A stretch of 64,000 nt of DNA from Pauljensenia hongkongensis (GTDB lineage: Bacteria; Actinomycetota; Actinomycetes; Actinomycetales; Actinomycetaceae). A program made the position numbers and the translations under genes. Positions within the stretch are counted from its first letter, which is position 1, and every line of letters starts with the position of its first letter. Shown here piece after piece: positions 8,396 through 17,200 of the stretch. The notes under the pieces were generated by a model. That model searched no databases. It worked only from the letters and a program-made list of their open reading frames with translations, and had not been told where the DNA came from. Location of the stretch: positions 1,569,990-1,633,989 of the forward strand of contig NZ_CP017298.1 in the NCBI RefSeq assembly GCF_001746855.1, read 5' to 3'.

Positions 8396-9784
8396 TCACG
8401 CACCCCTCGCGCTCGCGCCCGCAGACCCCACGGACCACGAGGCCAACGCCCCTATGAAGAAGAGCAACGCCGCGATGGCGACCGAGACTACAACGCCCAT
8501 CGTGGCCCCGGCAATGGCGTAGACCGCTCCCATGGCCGCAGTGCCGCACACTGTTCCCAGTTGCCGGGCTGTGTTGATGACTCCACTGGCCATCCCTTTT
8601 CGGCGTTCTGCGACGCTGCCGATGGCCTCCGCCGAGACCGGGGGCATGGCGAACGCCATTCCGAAACTCGCCAGGAAGCTCAGCGGGGCGAGGGCGGCCT
8701 GCGACCCGGTGAGGGGGAACAGGGCGATCCCGAGGAACCCGATCCCGCCCGCGGTCAAACCGACGGCGGTCGCCCGCCGCCCGCCCCAGGCGGCGGCCGC
8801 CCTGCCGCCGAGTGGCGCGGCTATCAGCGCCGAGCAGGTCTGTGGGAATATCACCAGTCCGGCATGGGCGCTGGAGTACCCGAGGCCCTGCTGCAGGTAC
8901 ATCGACAGCACGAACAGCTCTCCGAACAATGCGAAGTTCAGGATCCATCCGATCGCGCAATTCGTTGCGAAAGCTGGAACACGGAACAGAGCCGTCTCCA
9001 GGAACGCCTTCGCGCTCCGGCTCTCGTACCGAAGGAAAGCCCACCAGCTAGCGGCGGCCGCCGCGCACCCCGCGCTCCCCAGGATCCGTGTGGAGCTGCT
9101 GCCGAGTTCGATCACGGAGAACGAAGTCAAACCAATAGCGAGAATGGACAGCACTTGACCCGCCCCATCGGATGGTGCTGCTCTCCTCCGACTGCGGCCA
9201 GCACGGCGCGAACCGCTGCCAGTGAGGACCAAGCGGATCAGGACGCAGATGGGGACATTGACCCAGAAGACGCACCGCCATCCCAACGTTGAAACCAGGC
9301 AACCGCCGAGGACGGGCCCCATTGCCGCAGCGAGACCACCGGCAGAACCCCACCAACCCAGCGCAACGGAACGCTCCTCAGGAGTCCGGCAACCGTCGGC
9401 CGCCAGGACCATGCTGGTCGGGATCAGGGACGCTCCGGCCACCCCCTGCGCGAATCGAGACGCCAGAAGAACCCATAGCTCTGGACTGAGCGCGCATCCC
9501 AAGGACGCGATGGCGAACAGCAGGAGGCTGGCCTCGTACACTCGCCGTGTCCCGAACCTGTCGGCCATGCCGCCTGCACCGAGCAGTAGGGCGGCCAGGG
9601 CGATGGCGTACGCGTTAACGACCCATTGCAGTCCTTGGAAGGACACGTGGAGCCCAGCACCGATAGAGGGCAGGGCGACATTGACGATCGTGGTGTCCAG
9701 CATGACCACGAAGAATCCCGCTGAAGCCCCTACCAGGGACCTGCGCGCTCGGCGCTCATCGGGGCCCGTTCGCGGATCCATCAT
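8396..9784 (-). CDS. MFS drug-efflux transporter (DHA2, EmrB/QacA type)
   Basis: 462 aa, about 14 hydrophobic segments. The N-terminal helix motif FFVVMLDTTIVNVALPSIG and QWVVNAYAIALAALLLGAGGMADRFGTRRVY are diagnostic of the DHA2 family, which exports drugs or other small molecules using the proton gradient. It is transcribed divergently from an ArsR-like regulator gene with 204 bp between them, a common pairing of an efflux pump and its repressor. ATG codons at 9784 and 9781 are both possible starts; a GCGAGG ribosome-binding site lies upstream. The substrate is unknown. Confidence 0.9.
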   Translation of the reverse strand: MMDPRTGPDERRARRSLVGASAGFFVVMLDTTIVNVALPSIGAGLHVSFQGLQWVVNAYAIALAALLLGAGGMADRFGTRRVYEASLLLFAIASLGCALSPELWVLLASRFAQGVAGASLIPTSMVLAADGCRTPEERSVALGWWGSAGGLAAAMGPVLGGCLVSTLGWRCVFWVNVPICVLIRLVLTGSGSRRAGRSRRRAAPSDGAGQVLSILAIGLTSFSVIELGSSSTRILGSAGCAAAAASWWAFLRYESRSAKAFLETALFRVPAFATNCAIGWILNFALFGELFVLSMYLQQGLGYSSAHAGLVIFPQTCSALIAAPLGGRAAAAWGGRRATAVGLTAGGIGFLGIALFPLTGSQAALAPLSFLASFGMAFAMPPVSAEAIGSVAERRKGMASGVINTARQLGTVCGTAAMGAVYAIAGATMGVVVSVAIAALLFFIGALASWSVGSAGASARGA

Positions 9785-9954
9785 GGTGCGACCTCGCCGA
9801 GCGGGGCAGGACCGCGGTTCGCGTTCATCCAGTGGAGTCGGCTCGCACAGCCGATGGGCAGCGTTCCAGCCACGGTGTTCACTCCTTGTCCGTGAAGAGC
9901 TTGCGGATGGTGGAAGGGTAGGACCGCGACGGTTCGACGGGCGCCGAACTGTGG

Positions 9955-9970
9955 AACGATTAGAACCGTT
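9955..9970. promoter_or_regulatory. candidate operator of the ArsR-like regulator
   Basis: Inverted repeat AACGATT-AG-AACCGTT (6 of 7 base pairs match) ending just before the ribosome-binding site AGGAGAGGA of the regulator gene. Its place in the divergent intergenic region fits autoregulation and control of the efflux gene. Confidence 0.45.
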
Positions 9971-9988
9971 CAGGAGAGGAGCGGGAGT

Positions 9989-10675
9989 GTGACGTTCAGA
10001 ACCCTTCCAGTGGCGATGCCTGATATTTCAAAGATCAGCAGCGCTTTCGCAGATCGCACCAGAGCAGCGGTGTGCGGCGCCCTAATGGACGGAACCGCCT
10101 GGACCCCCACCGAGCTGGCGGGGTTCTGCTCGGTGTCCAAATCGACGATGAGCGAGCATCTGGCTGTGCTCAAGGCCGTGGGCGTCGTCGGGGAAGTCAG
10201 GCAAGGGCGCCACCGCTACGTCCGCCTCGCAGGACCGGAGGTGGCGTCCGTCATCGAGAGCCTTGCCTCTATCGCCGGCGCCAACTTCCCAAGTCCGAAG
10301 AACTACAACGCCCATCGGGCGAACACGGAGTTCGCAGCGGGCAGAACGTGCTACAACCATCTTGCCGGCGAGCTCGGTGTCCGGCTCCTCCAGGAACTCA
10401 GTGCGCACGGTTACATCTCAGCGCACCTCCAGGTGACTGAGGACGGCGACGAGCTGCTCCGCTCATGGGGGATCCCACATCCAGAACGCCTTGAGGGCAA
10501 ACCCTGCCTGGACACGACCCACCGCGTGTTCCACCTGGCGGGCGGGCTGGGGTCCACGATCTGCACTCGACTGCTCGCGCTGTCGTGGATTGAGCGAACC
10601 CACTCCAACCGGTGTGCGCGCCTCGTCCCAGAAGGACGGGCAGCCCTCGGGGCCGCAGGACTCTCCCTGCCCTGA
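9989..10675 (+). CDS. ArsR-like winged-helix transcriptional regulator
   Basis: 228 aa. Residues about 15-90 form a winged helix: AFADRTRAAVCGALMDG, then the recognition part ELAGFCSVSKSTMSEHLAVLKAVGVV and wing RQGRHRYVRLAGPEVASVIESLA, as in ArsR/SmtB proteins. The remaining ~130 residues are longer than in metal-sensing ArsR proteins and carry several Cys and His residues; their role is unknown. GTG at 9989 is chosen because AGGAGAGGA stands 8 bases upstream; an internal ATG at 10016 has no such site. It is divergent from the DHA2 efflux gene and is its likely repressor. Confidence 0.8.
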   Translation: MTFRTLPVAMPDISKISSAFADRTRAAVCGALMDGTAWTPTELAGFCSVSKSTMSEHLAVLKAVGVVGEVRQGRHRYVRLAGPEVASVIESLASIAGANFPSPKNYNAHRANTEFAAGRTCYNHLAGELGVRLLQELSAHGYISAHLQVTEDGDELLRSWGIPHPERLEGKPCLDTTHRVFHLAGGLGSTICTRLLALSWIERTHSNRCARLVPEGRAALGAAGLSLP

Positions 10676-10769
10676 CCGTGTCGGCCCCGTCCCGCACGTC
10701 CGTCACCCCATCCACCCACCCCCGCCTTTCCGCGCCACACCAATCAGCGGTCGCGTCCCGACTTCCATT

Positions 10770-10798
10770 AACTTCTAATTTTGTCTAAATTAGAAGTT
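10770..10798. promoter_or_regulatory. AT-rich operator before the Fic gene
   Basis: Perfect inverted repeat with 12-bp arms: AACTTCTAATTT at 10770-10781 and AAATTAGAAGTT at 10787-10798, spacer TGTCT. It is strikingly AT-rich against the local background and ends 13 bases before the ribosome-binding site of the Fic gene. The Fic protein carries a C-terminal DNA-binding domain, so autorepression is likely (inference). Confidence 0.65.
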
Positions 10799-10820
10799 GC
10801 AAGATGTTCAGGAGGCCCCG

Positions 10821-12185
10821 ATGAAGACACCCGCACCACCGCCGATGCGCCTCGCTGAACTGCGCGACGCGGTTCTCAAGGCCCTGCTGTCCGGCGGCGC
10901 GCCACCGGACGCACGGACGTTGAACGTCTTACTGGGCGGAGTCGAAGACCGCGAATACCACCCATGGGAATGGTTCACCCACCACGAACCACCCGAGCCC
11001 CTCACGCGGGAACAGTGGTGGTGCGCCGTCCGCCAGGACCGGGCCCGCACCGCCCGCCCCACCCCCTTCACCATGGTCGACGGCACGCGATTCTCCTTCA
11101 ACCTGCCCGATCCCCTGCTGCGGCTCATCGACGACATCTCCTCCCAGGCGACGGGCCAGCTCGAGCTGCCCGATCCGGTCGTGAACCCGGCGACGCGGGA
11201 CCGGTACCTGGTGAACTCCCTGTACGAGGAGGCGATCACTTCCTGCCAGCTGGAGGGGGCCTCAACCACCCGGCGGGACGCCAAGCGCATGCTCCGGGAG
11301 AAACGGCGCCCACGGGACCGCTCCGAGCAGATGATCCTGAACAACTGCATGGCCCTTGAACGGGTGCGCGAGCTCAAGGACCAGGCGCTGACTCCCCAGA
11401 TGGTCCTCGACATCCACGCCGTCGTCACCGAGGGGACCCTGGACGACCCCGCCGACGCGGGCAGGATCCAGCAGCCGGGCGAGGAGCGCATCCGGATCTA
11501 CGGCGACGAGACGGACGACCACGTGCTCCACGTCCCCCCGCCCGCCGAGCAACTGCCGGAACGCCTGCGGCGCCTCTGCGATTTCGCCAATGGAGCGGGC
11601 GACTTCGCCGACCAGTACGTCCCCCCGCTGGTCCGGTCGATCATCGTGCACTTCATGATGGGGTACGACCACTACTTCGTGGACGGCAACGGCCGGACCG
11701 CGCGCGCCGTCTTCCAGTGGTCGATACTCCGCCAGGGCTTCTTCCTGGCCGAGTTCTTGTCGATCTCGCGCCTGCTGCGCCAGGCCCCCGCCCGTTACGC
11801 CCGCAGTTTCCTGCGCGTCGAACAGGACGAGGGGGACCTCACCCACTTCCTGCTGGCACAGTCGCGGGTGATCTCGCGCGCCATCACCGACCTGCACGAG
11901 TACCTCGCCAGGAAGTCGTCGGAGTTGGGGCGCGCGGCGGCCCTGTTGCGCGGGACGCACCTGAACAACCGGCAGATCGCCGTCGTCGAGTCGTTCCTGC
12001 GCGACCCCAGTGGTTCTGTTTCCGCAGTCGACCACCAGAGCACCCACCGCGTGTCAGCCCAGACCGCCCACAACGACCTGCGCGGCCTGGAGGAGGCGGG
12101 GTTCCTCGCCCGCACCAAGCGGGGCCGCCGCATCGTGTGGTTCCCGGCCCCCGACATGGCGGAACGGGTGCGCGACGCGCACTGA
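10821..12185 (+). CDS. Fic-domain AMP-transferase with C-terminal HTH
   Basis: 454 aa. The Fic active-site motif HYFVDGNGRTAR is at residues about 284-295 (catalytic His284, anion-hole and metal residues intact), so it should AMPylate or otherwise modify target proteins. An inhibitory motif of the S/T-xxx-E-G type, SCQLEG, is at 141-146, N-terminal to the Fic core (class II Fic), where its Glu is expected to block ATP orientation. The last ~70 residues (NRQIAVVESFLRD, SAQTAHNDLRGLEEAGFL) form a winged helix. ATG 10821 follows AGGAGG by 4-5 bases; an upstream TTG in frame would overlap the operator and is rejected. It stands alone, with no antitoxin gene, and lies between the efflux locus and the BREX island. 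Confidence 0.88.
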   Translation: MKTPAPPPMRLAELRDAVLKALLSGGAPPDARTLNVLLGGVEDREYHPWEWFTHHEPPEPLTREQWWCAVRQDRARTARPTPFTMVDGTRFSFNLPDPLLRLIDDISSQATGQLELPDPVVNPATRDRYLVNSLYEEAITSCQLEGASTTRRDAKRMLREKRRPRDRSEQMILNNCMALERVRELKDQALTPQMVLDIHAVVTEGTLDDPADAGRIQQPGEERIRIYGDETDDHVLHVPPPAEQLPERLRRLCDFANGAGDFADQYVPPLVRSIIVHFMMGYDHYFVDGNGRTARAVFQWSILRQGFFLAEFLSISRLLRQAPARYARSFLRVEQDEGDLTHFLLAQSRVISRAITDLHEYLARKSSELGRAAALLRGTHLNNRQIAVVESFLRDPSGSVSAVDHQSTHRVSAQTAHNDLRGLEEAGFLARTKRGRRIVWFPAPDMAERVRDAH

Positions 12186-12266
12186 CCCGCGGGGCCTTCG
12201 TCCGGTCCGCTTCCGACGCCTCCACCGCGCGCGCTGGCCCCGGTGGCCTCCTGCCACACACCGACC

Positions 12267-12303
12267 TAACATTTTACGCCCATCTCATTTAACATTTTAC
12301 GCC
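12267..12303. repeat. two direct copies of TAACATTTTACGCC
   Basis: Exact 14-bp copies at 12267-12280 and 12290-12303, 23 bp start to start (about two helical turns). They are AT-rich in a GC-rich setting. The spacing suggests a protein-binding site. The function is unknown. Confidence 0.6.
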
Positions 12304-12418
12304 GATGTTGATGGCGCTCGACGTGCCCTCCGCGTTCAAGGGCGCAGGGGCGCGCCGCACGGAGCGCGCCACCGCCTGACCCCGTGGTGATCGCTGTCCG
12401 CGGCTCGGCGGTCCGTTC

Positions 12419-12604
12419 AGTGGTCCAAAATGCGTCTGAGTCGCGGGCGGAAATCGGGCCTGTCGGGCGTGTGGTCCAAAAAGCGTCTGAGTCTGCCCGA
12501 ATCCGCCCAGATCCGGTCAAAACCGTCTAACTCAGACGGATTTTGGATCATCCCGATGCGGAGCCGCCCAGACGCGGCGAAACCCAGACGCATTTTGGAC
12601 CACT
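12419..12604. repeat. 186-bp segment bounded by perfect 20-bp inverted repeats, with internal copies
   Basis: AGTGGTCCAAAATGCGTCTG at 12419-12438 and its exact complement at 12585-12604. Further copies inside: direct TGGTCCAAAAAGCGTCTGAGT at 12472-12492, inverted with two changes at 12530-12550, and a degraded direct copy at 12515-12532. It could be a miniature inverted-repeat element or an array of binding sites. No target-site duplication is seen at the ends. Confidence 0.7.
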
Positions 12605-12896
12605 CTGCCCACTGCCACCATGCCCACGCGCGCGACCCCCGTATGCGCCACCCTCATCGCTCCACAAAGCGCGCCCAGCGCGTCCCCCGCGGAGCACACC
12701 CTTCGCAGGGCGAACCACCGCCCGGCGCCCACGCGCGTCGTCATCGTCACCCCACCCCCACCGGGCACAACGGCAACACCGAGTGGATGGGCGGCCTCCC
12801 GCCCGCGCCCCTCCCAGCAGGCGTGGCGGGAGATGCAGGTTCCCGAGTAAAGACACGCCCCAGTTGGCCCCCGGCGGCACCGGGAGCCCCGTACTA

Positions 12897-12914
12897 TAGA
12901 TAGGTACCTATCTA
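12897..12914. promoter_or_regulatory. palindromic operator on the BREX promoter
   Basis: Perfect 18-bp palindrome TAGATAGGTACCTATCTA. It overlaps a plausible -10 element (TATAGAT at 12894-12900) and ends 5 bases before the ribosome-binding site of brxA. No WYL/BrxR-type regulator gene is adjacent, so the binding protein must be encoded elsewhere. Confidence 0.65.
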
Positions 12915-12925
12915 CAGCCGAGGAG

Positions 12926-13594
12926 ATGACGCCGACGATGCTGCCCGCCTACTCCTCCGCGCAAACCGTGGGCGGCCTGGTCAATCCGGGGACCGTTGAG
13001 GCGGCGGGGCTCCTGGCGGGCGGGATGTCTGTGCGCGCGGTCAACGACCGCCTGGTGGCCGACAACCTCACGCGCACTCAGTCCTCCCAGAACCGCAGGC
13101 GCCTGGCCACCACGACGACGCGCCACCTCTCGCACCTCGGTCCGGACGCGCTCGCGCATGTCGCCCAGGCGCGGCCCGGTTTCGAGTTGCTGCTGTGGTT
13201 GGCCATCGTCAGCGAGGCGCGCCTGTTCGCCGACTGCGCGCGCGACGCGGTGTGGGAGGCGCTGGTGCTGGCGGAGCGGCCGTTCCGCGTAGCGGATTTC
13301 GACGAGTTCTGGCGGCTCAAGGCCCTCACAGAGCCGAGCCTGGCGGCCCTGTCGGCAGCGAACCGTAAAAGGCAGCGCAGCGTGTTCCTGCGTTGTTTGC
13401 GGGAGGCGGGTTTCATCGACGGGGCGGGCGCCCCCCTGCCCCTGCTTGTCCCCCCGTCGGTGGCGAGGCTGGTGAACGGGGCGCCGGAGCCCTGGGGGTG
13501 GCCGCTGCGGGAGGCCTTCCCGGTTCCACAGGCGCAATTCGACGTGTTGGACGGCGAGGCATTGGAGCAGTACAGGATGAGGCGATCAGGATGA
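12926..13594 (+). CDS. brxA: BREX inner-membrane-type protein BrxA (DUF1819)
   Basis: First gene of a BREX type 1 phage-defence operon, 222 aa. The family is a small, all-helical DNA-binding protein; its exact role in defence is unresolved. Recognised by the start of the homologous part (GTVEAAGLLAGGMSVRAVNDRLVADNLT), the DUF1819-like middle (GFELLLWLAIVSEARLFADCARDAVWE) and, above all, by its place before brxB and brxC. The purine-rich GAGGAG abuts the ATG at 12926; ATG at 12938 (12-base spacing) is an alternative start. It overlaps brxB by 4 bp (ATGA). Confidence 0.8.
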   Translation: MTPTMLPAYSSAQTVGGLVNPGTVEAAGLLAGGMSVRAVNDRLVADNLTRTQSSQNRRRLATTTTRHLSHLGPDALAHVAQARPGFELLLWLAIVSEARLFADCARDAVWEALVLAERPFRVADFDEFWRLKALTEPSLAALSAANRKRQRSVFLRCLREAGFIDGAGAPLPLLVPPSVARLVNGAPEPWGWPLREAFPVPQAQFDVLDGEALEQYRMRRSG

Positions 13595-14241
13595 GGCGGA
13601 CCTACGCGCGGTCATTGGACGACACCTTCGACATCGCCTACCAGGTGATGACCTCCGAGCGCTTCATCGAGATGGAGGGCCTGGGCAACGAGGTCCCGTA
13701 TTTCGTGCTGCGCTACCGGCCCGAGTGGGAGCCGGGCGTGGACAAGGCGGTCCGCCGCCTCACGTCCCGGGTGCGCCAGCACTACCCGCTGACTGTGGTG
13801 GACGTGTTCGACCTGGCCCACCGCCTATGGAGGGAGTCGGGCTACTTGGAGACGATCATCGAGGCCGAGGGGAGCATGCCCGAACAGGATTTCCGCGACG
13901 GCCTGAAGGGTTTGATCGACCCGGAGGACCTCCTGGCACCGGCCATCGACCGCGAGATCGCGCGCGACGCGGATGCGCGCGCCGTTCTGGTGACGGGGGT
14001 CCACCACCTGTTCCCGCTCGTGAGGGCGCACAGGCTGCTCAACTGCCTGCAGCCCTTGGCCTCGCGCAGGCCGTTGGTGCTGGCTTTCCCCGGCAGTTAC
14101 AACCAGTCGCCGGAGCGGGCGTCGTCGCTGGTGCTCTTCGACCGGGTGGGCGAGGACAACTATTACCGCGCTTTCGACCTTCTGGATCAGCGTTATGCTC
14201 TTGATGGCGCTGGCGGCGCGACCGAGAGGACCGGGGAGTAG
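13591..14241 (+). CDS. brxB: BREX protein BrxB (DUF1788)
   Basis: 216 aa, DUF1788 family. Seen: MEGLGNEVPYFVLRYRPEWE near the N-terminus and the conserved C-terminal segment RPLVLAFPGSYNQSPERASSLVLFDRVGEDNYYRAF. BrxB is required for BREX defence and methylation in characterised systems; its biochemistry is not settled. ATG at 13591 overlaps the brxA stop (ATGA); longer upstream frames lie inside brxA and are rejected. brxC starts 3 bases after its stop. Confidence 0.88.
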   Translation: MRRTYARSLDDTFDIAYQVMTSERFIEMEGLGNEVPYFVLRYRPEWEPGVDKAVRRLTSRVRQHYPLTVVDVFDLAHRLWRESGYLETIIEAEGSMPEQDFRDGLKGLIDPEDLLAPAIDREIARDADARAVLVTGVHHLFPLVRAHRLLNCLQPLASRRPLVLAFPGSYNQSPERASSLVLFDRVGEDNYYRAFDLLDQRYALDGAGGATERTGE

Positions 14242-14244
14242 CCA

Positions 14245-17200
14245 ATGGACATGACGGGCATTTACGCCAAGGACATCAACCGCACGATCGACGGGGTGAT
14301 CAAGGCGGACGAGTCCGCCCACATCCGCTCCGAGGTCGACGAGTACGTGATGACCTCGGAGATCCGCGCGGGCCTGGACCGGATCCTGGACGAGTGGAAC
14401 GCCCCCCGGCCCCAGTCGAACGGCGTGTGGATCTCGGGGTTCTTCGGCTCGGGCAAGTCCCATATGCTGAAAATGATGTCGTACCTGCTGGGCGATGTCC
14501 GCGGCTCGGGGGAGATGACGCGCCAGCAGGTCGCGGAGGTTTTCACGCAGAAGGCCCGCGGCCATGAGATGCTGATCGCCGGGATCGGGCGCAGCCAGCA
14601 GATCCCGGCGCTGTCGATGCTGTTCAACATCGACGCGAAGGACGACAAGGCGACGTCGCGCCCCGAGGCGATGATCGAGGTCTTCTACCGCGCGTTCTTC
14701 GAGGCACGGGGCCTTTACACGGCGGATCTGGGCGTGGGGGCCCTCGAGCGGGACTTGGTGGACCGGGGCCTGTTCAACCAGTTCAAGGAGTGCTTCCGCG
14801 CGGTCGCGGGCGGGGAGTGGGAGGATCGCCGCGCGGGAACCGTGTTCGCCGAGGCGCCGACGGCGAGGGCGCTGGCCGGGGTCGGCATCGAGGTGGACAA
14901 GCCCATCGCGTCCTACCGGGCGTCGTTGAACCGTTCGGCGGAGGCCTTCGCCGACGAGGTCGCCCACTGGCTGGATTCCCGGGAGCCGGGCGCGCGGATC
15001 GGTTTCTTCATCGACGAGGTCGGCCAGTTCATCGGTCGCAACACCCACCTGATGCTGAACCTGCAGACCATCACCGAGCAGTTGTTCACGAAGTGCTCGG
15101 GACGGGCGTGGGTGTTCGTCACCTCGCAGGAGAAGCTCGATGACGTCATCGGCGGCCTCGGGGAGCAGCAGGGGAACGATTTCTCGAAGATCCAGGGGCG
15201 TTTCACCACGCAGATCAACTTGTCGACTCAGGAGGTCGAGCAGGTGATCGCGCGGCGCCTTCTGGCCAAGAGCGATGCGGGGCGCGCCGTGCTGGAGGGG
15301 CAGTGGTCGCGCTCCGGCGCGGGTTTCGCCTCGATGTTCACGTTCCCGGCGTGGCAGAAGGCGTATTCGAACTACGCGGACGAGGAGGCGTTCATCGCGA
15401 AGTACCCGTTCGTGGACTACCAGTTCGACATGTTCTCGCAGACGATGATCGGCATGTCCGAGTCGGGGCTGTTCACGGGTCGGCACTCGTCGGTGGGGGC
15501 GCGCTCACTGCTGGGGGTGTGCCAGCAGATCGCGCAGGACCTGCAGGAGCGCCCGATCGGGACCATCACGTCCTTCGACCAGTTCTACGACGGCATCGCC
15601 GCGATGCTGAAGTCGGATGTGAAGGAGAACCTGCACCGCGCGCAGGCGAACTCGCTGACCTCCGACCCCTTCACCATTTCCGTTCTGAAGGCCCTGCTGC
15701 TGGCTCGCTACGTGAAGGACTTCCCGTGCGCGCCGTCGAACCTGGTGGTGCTGCTGCGCCGCGACCTGGGGCAGGACGCGACCGCCCTGGAGGCCCGCGT
15801 CAAGCGGTCGTTGGACGCCCTGGTCGGCCAGTACTTCGTGCAGAAGCTCCCTGAGGGCACGTACACGTACATGACTGACGAGGAGAAGGAGGTCAAGCAG
15901 CAGATCGGCCGGATGTCCGTGTCGGAGGGCGAGGTGACGGGCCACCTGATGCGGTCGGTGCGCGCGGTCCTGGGCAATGCGGCCGCCTCGTACCGGCACC
16001 CGGACACGGACCTGGACCTGCGGATCACAACGATCATGGACTGCATGAGGCCCGCTTCCACGGAGTCCCTCGTCCTCAATTGCGTGACCCCGTTGTCGCA
16101 AGTCGACGCGGAGGCGGCGCGCATCCGCTCGACGGGCGGGCAGGACACGCTGACGGTGGTGCTGGCGTTGAGCGATGAGACCGTTGAAGAGGTCTACATG
16201 TACCTGCGGACCGAGAGGTATGTGCGCGGGGCCACTGGCTCCTCGGCGCCGAGCGGGCGCAAGCGGTTGATCCAGACCTACGGCGAGCAGAACAACGAGC
16301 GCGACGAGCGGATCAAGGCCGCGGTGAGGATGTCTTTCAAGGGCGCGCGGTTCTTCACCGACGGCTCCGAGGTGGAGGTCCCGGCCTCGATGCCGCCCGC
16401 CGAAGCGGTGAACAGGGGAATGGGCGTGGTGGTGGGGCGGGTCTACCACCGGATGGGGGACGCCCTGCCTTTGGCGAAGTTGAAGGAGGGCGATGTCGAC
16501 CGGTTCTTGCGCGACGAGGACGAGGGACTGCTGCCCGAGGGGGGCCTGCAGGCGGCGAACCCTTTGGCGGACCAGTTCGCGCAGTGGGTGAAGCAGTCGC
16601 GCGACCTGGAGGGGCGCAGCGTTTTCGTGCAGGACGCCGTGGACCACTTCCGCGCCGCCCCCTTCGGGTGGGGGCAGAACGCGGTGCTCGCGATCGTGGC
16701 GACAGCGATCCGCCGCGGGCTTGTGGACGCCAAACTCAACGAGCGCCCATTGACGCGCACGGAGTTGTCGTCGGGGTTGCGCGTCTCCCAGGAGCGCTCC
16801 CGCATCCTCCTGGAGCCGAAGAGGCAGGTGGACCAGCGGGCGTTGGCGCGTTTCCGCGCTTTCGCGAAGGAGTTCGTCCTGTCCGACGGGCGCTTGGAAG
16901 ACGACAACGCGCGGGCCGTCGCCGTTGACAACGCTGTGCAGGGGTGGCGCGCGGTCCTGGACCGGGCGCGTCGTACGCCGTTCGACTTCGGTGGAGAGAT
17001 CGACGAGGCGGAGGCCACGTTGGAGGCGGTCGGCGCCGGGCCGCTGGGCGCGGAGGCGTACTTGGCGCCCGGTGTTCAGGCGGTCTTCGACGACGTGGTG
17101 GAGATCCGCTCCGATTTCCTGGAGCCGCTCCAGGAGTTCCTCACGCGCCACATGCCCGCCGTCGAGGACGCCGTGCGCGCGGCCGACTCCTTGGCCGCCT

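Larger units (their letters stand above)
12186..12925. other. gene-free 740-bp region upstream of BREX, rich in repeats
   Basis: No open frame here has convincing coding character. The region holds a pair of 14-bp direct repeats, a cluster of direct and inverted copies of a ~20-bp motif, and the BREX promoter palindrome, each listed separately. The stretch 12610-12890 is C-rich and shows nothing else. Confidence 0.6.

Noticed and set aside
8196-9044. N-terminal extension of the MHS transporter frame
   Set aside because: It would overlap the DHA2 gene on the same strand and has no transporter features; ATG 8195 has a good ribosome-binding site.
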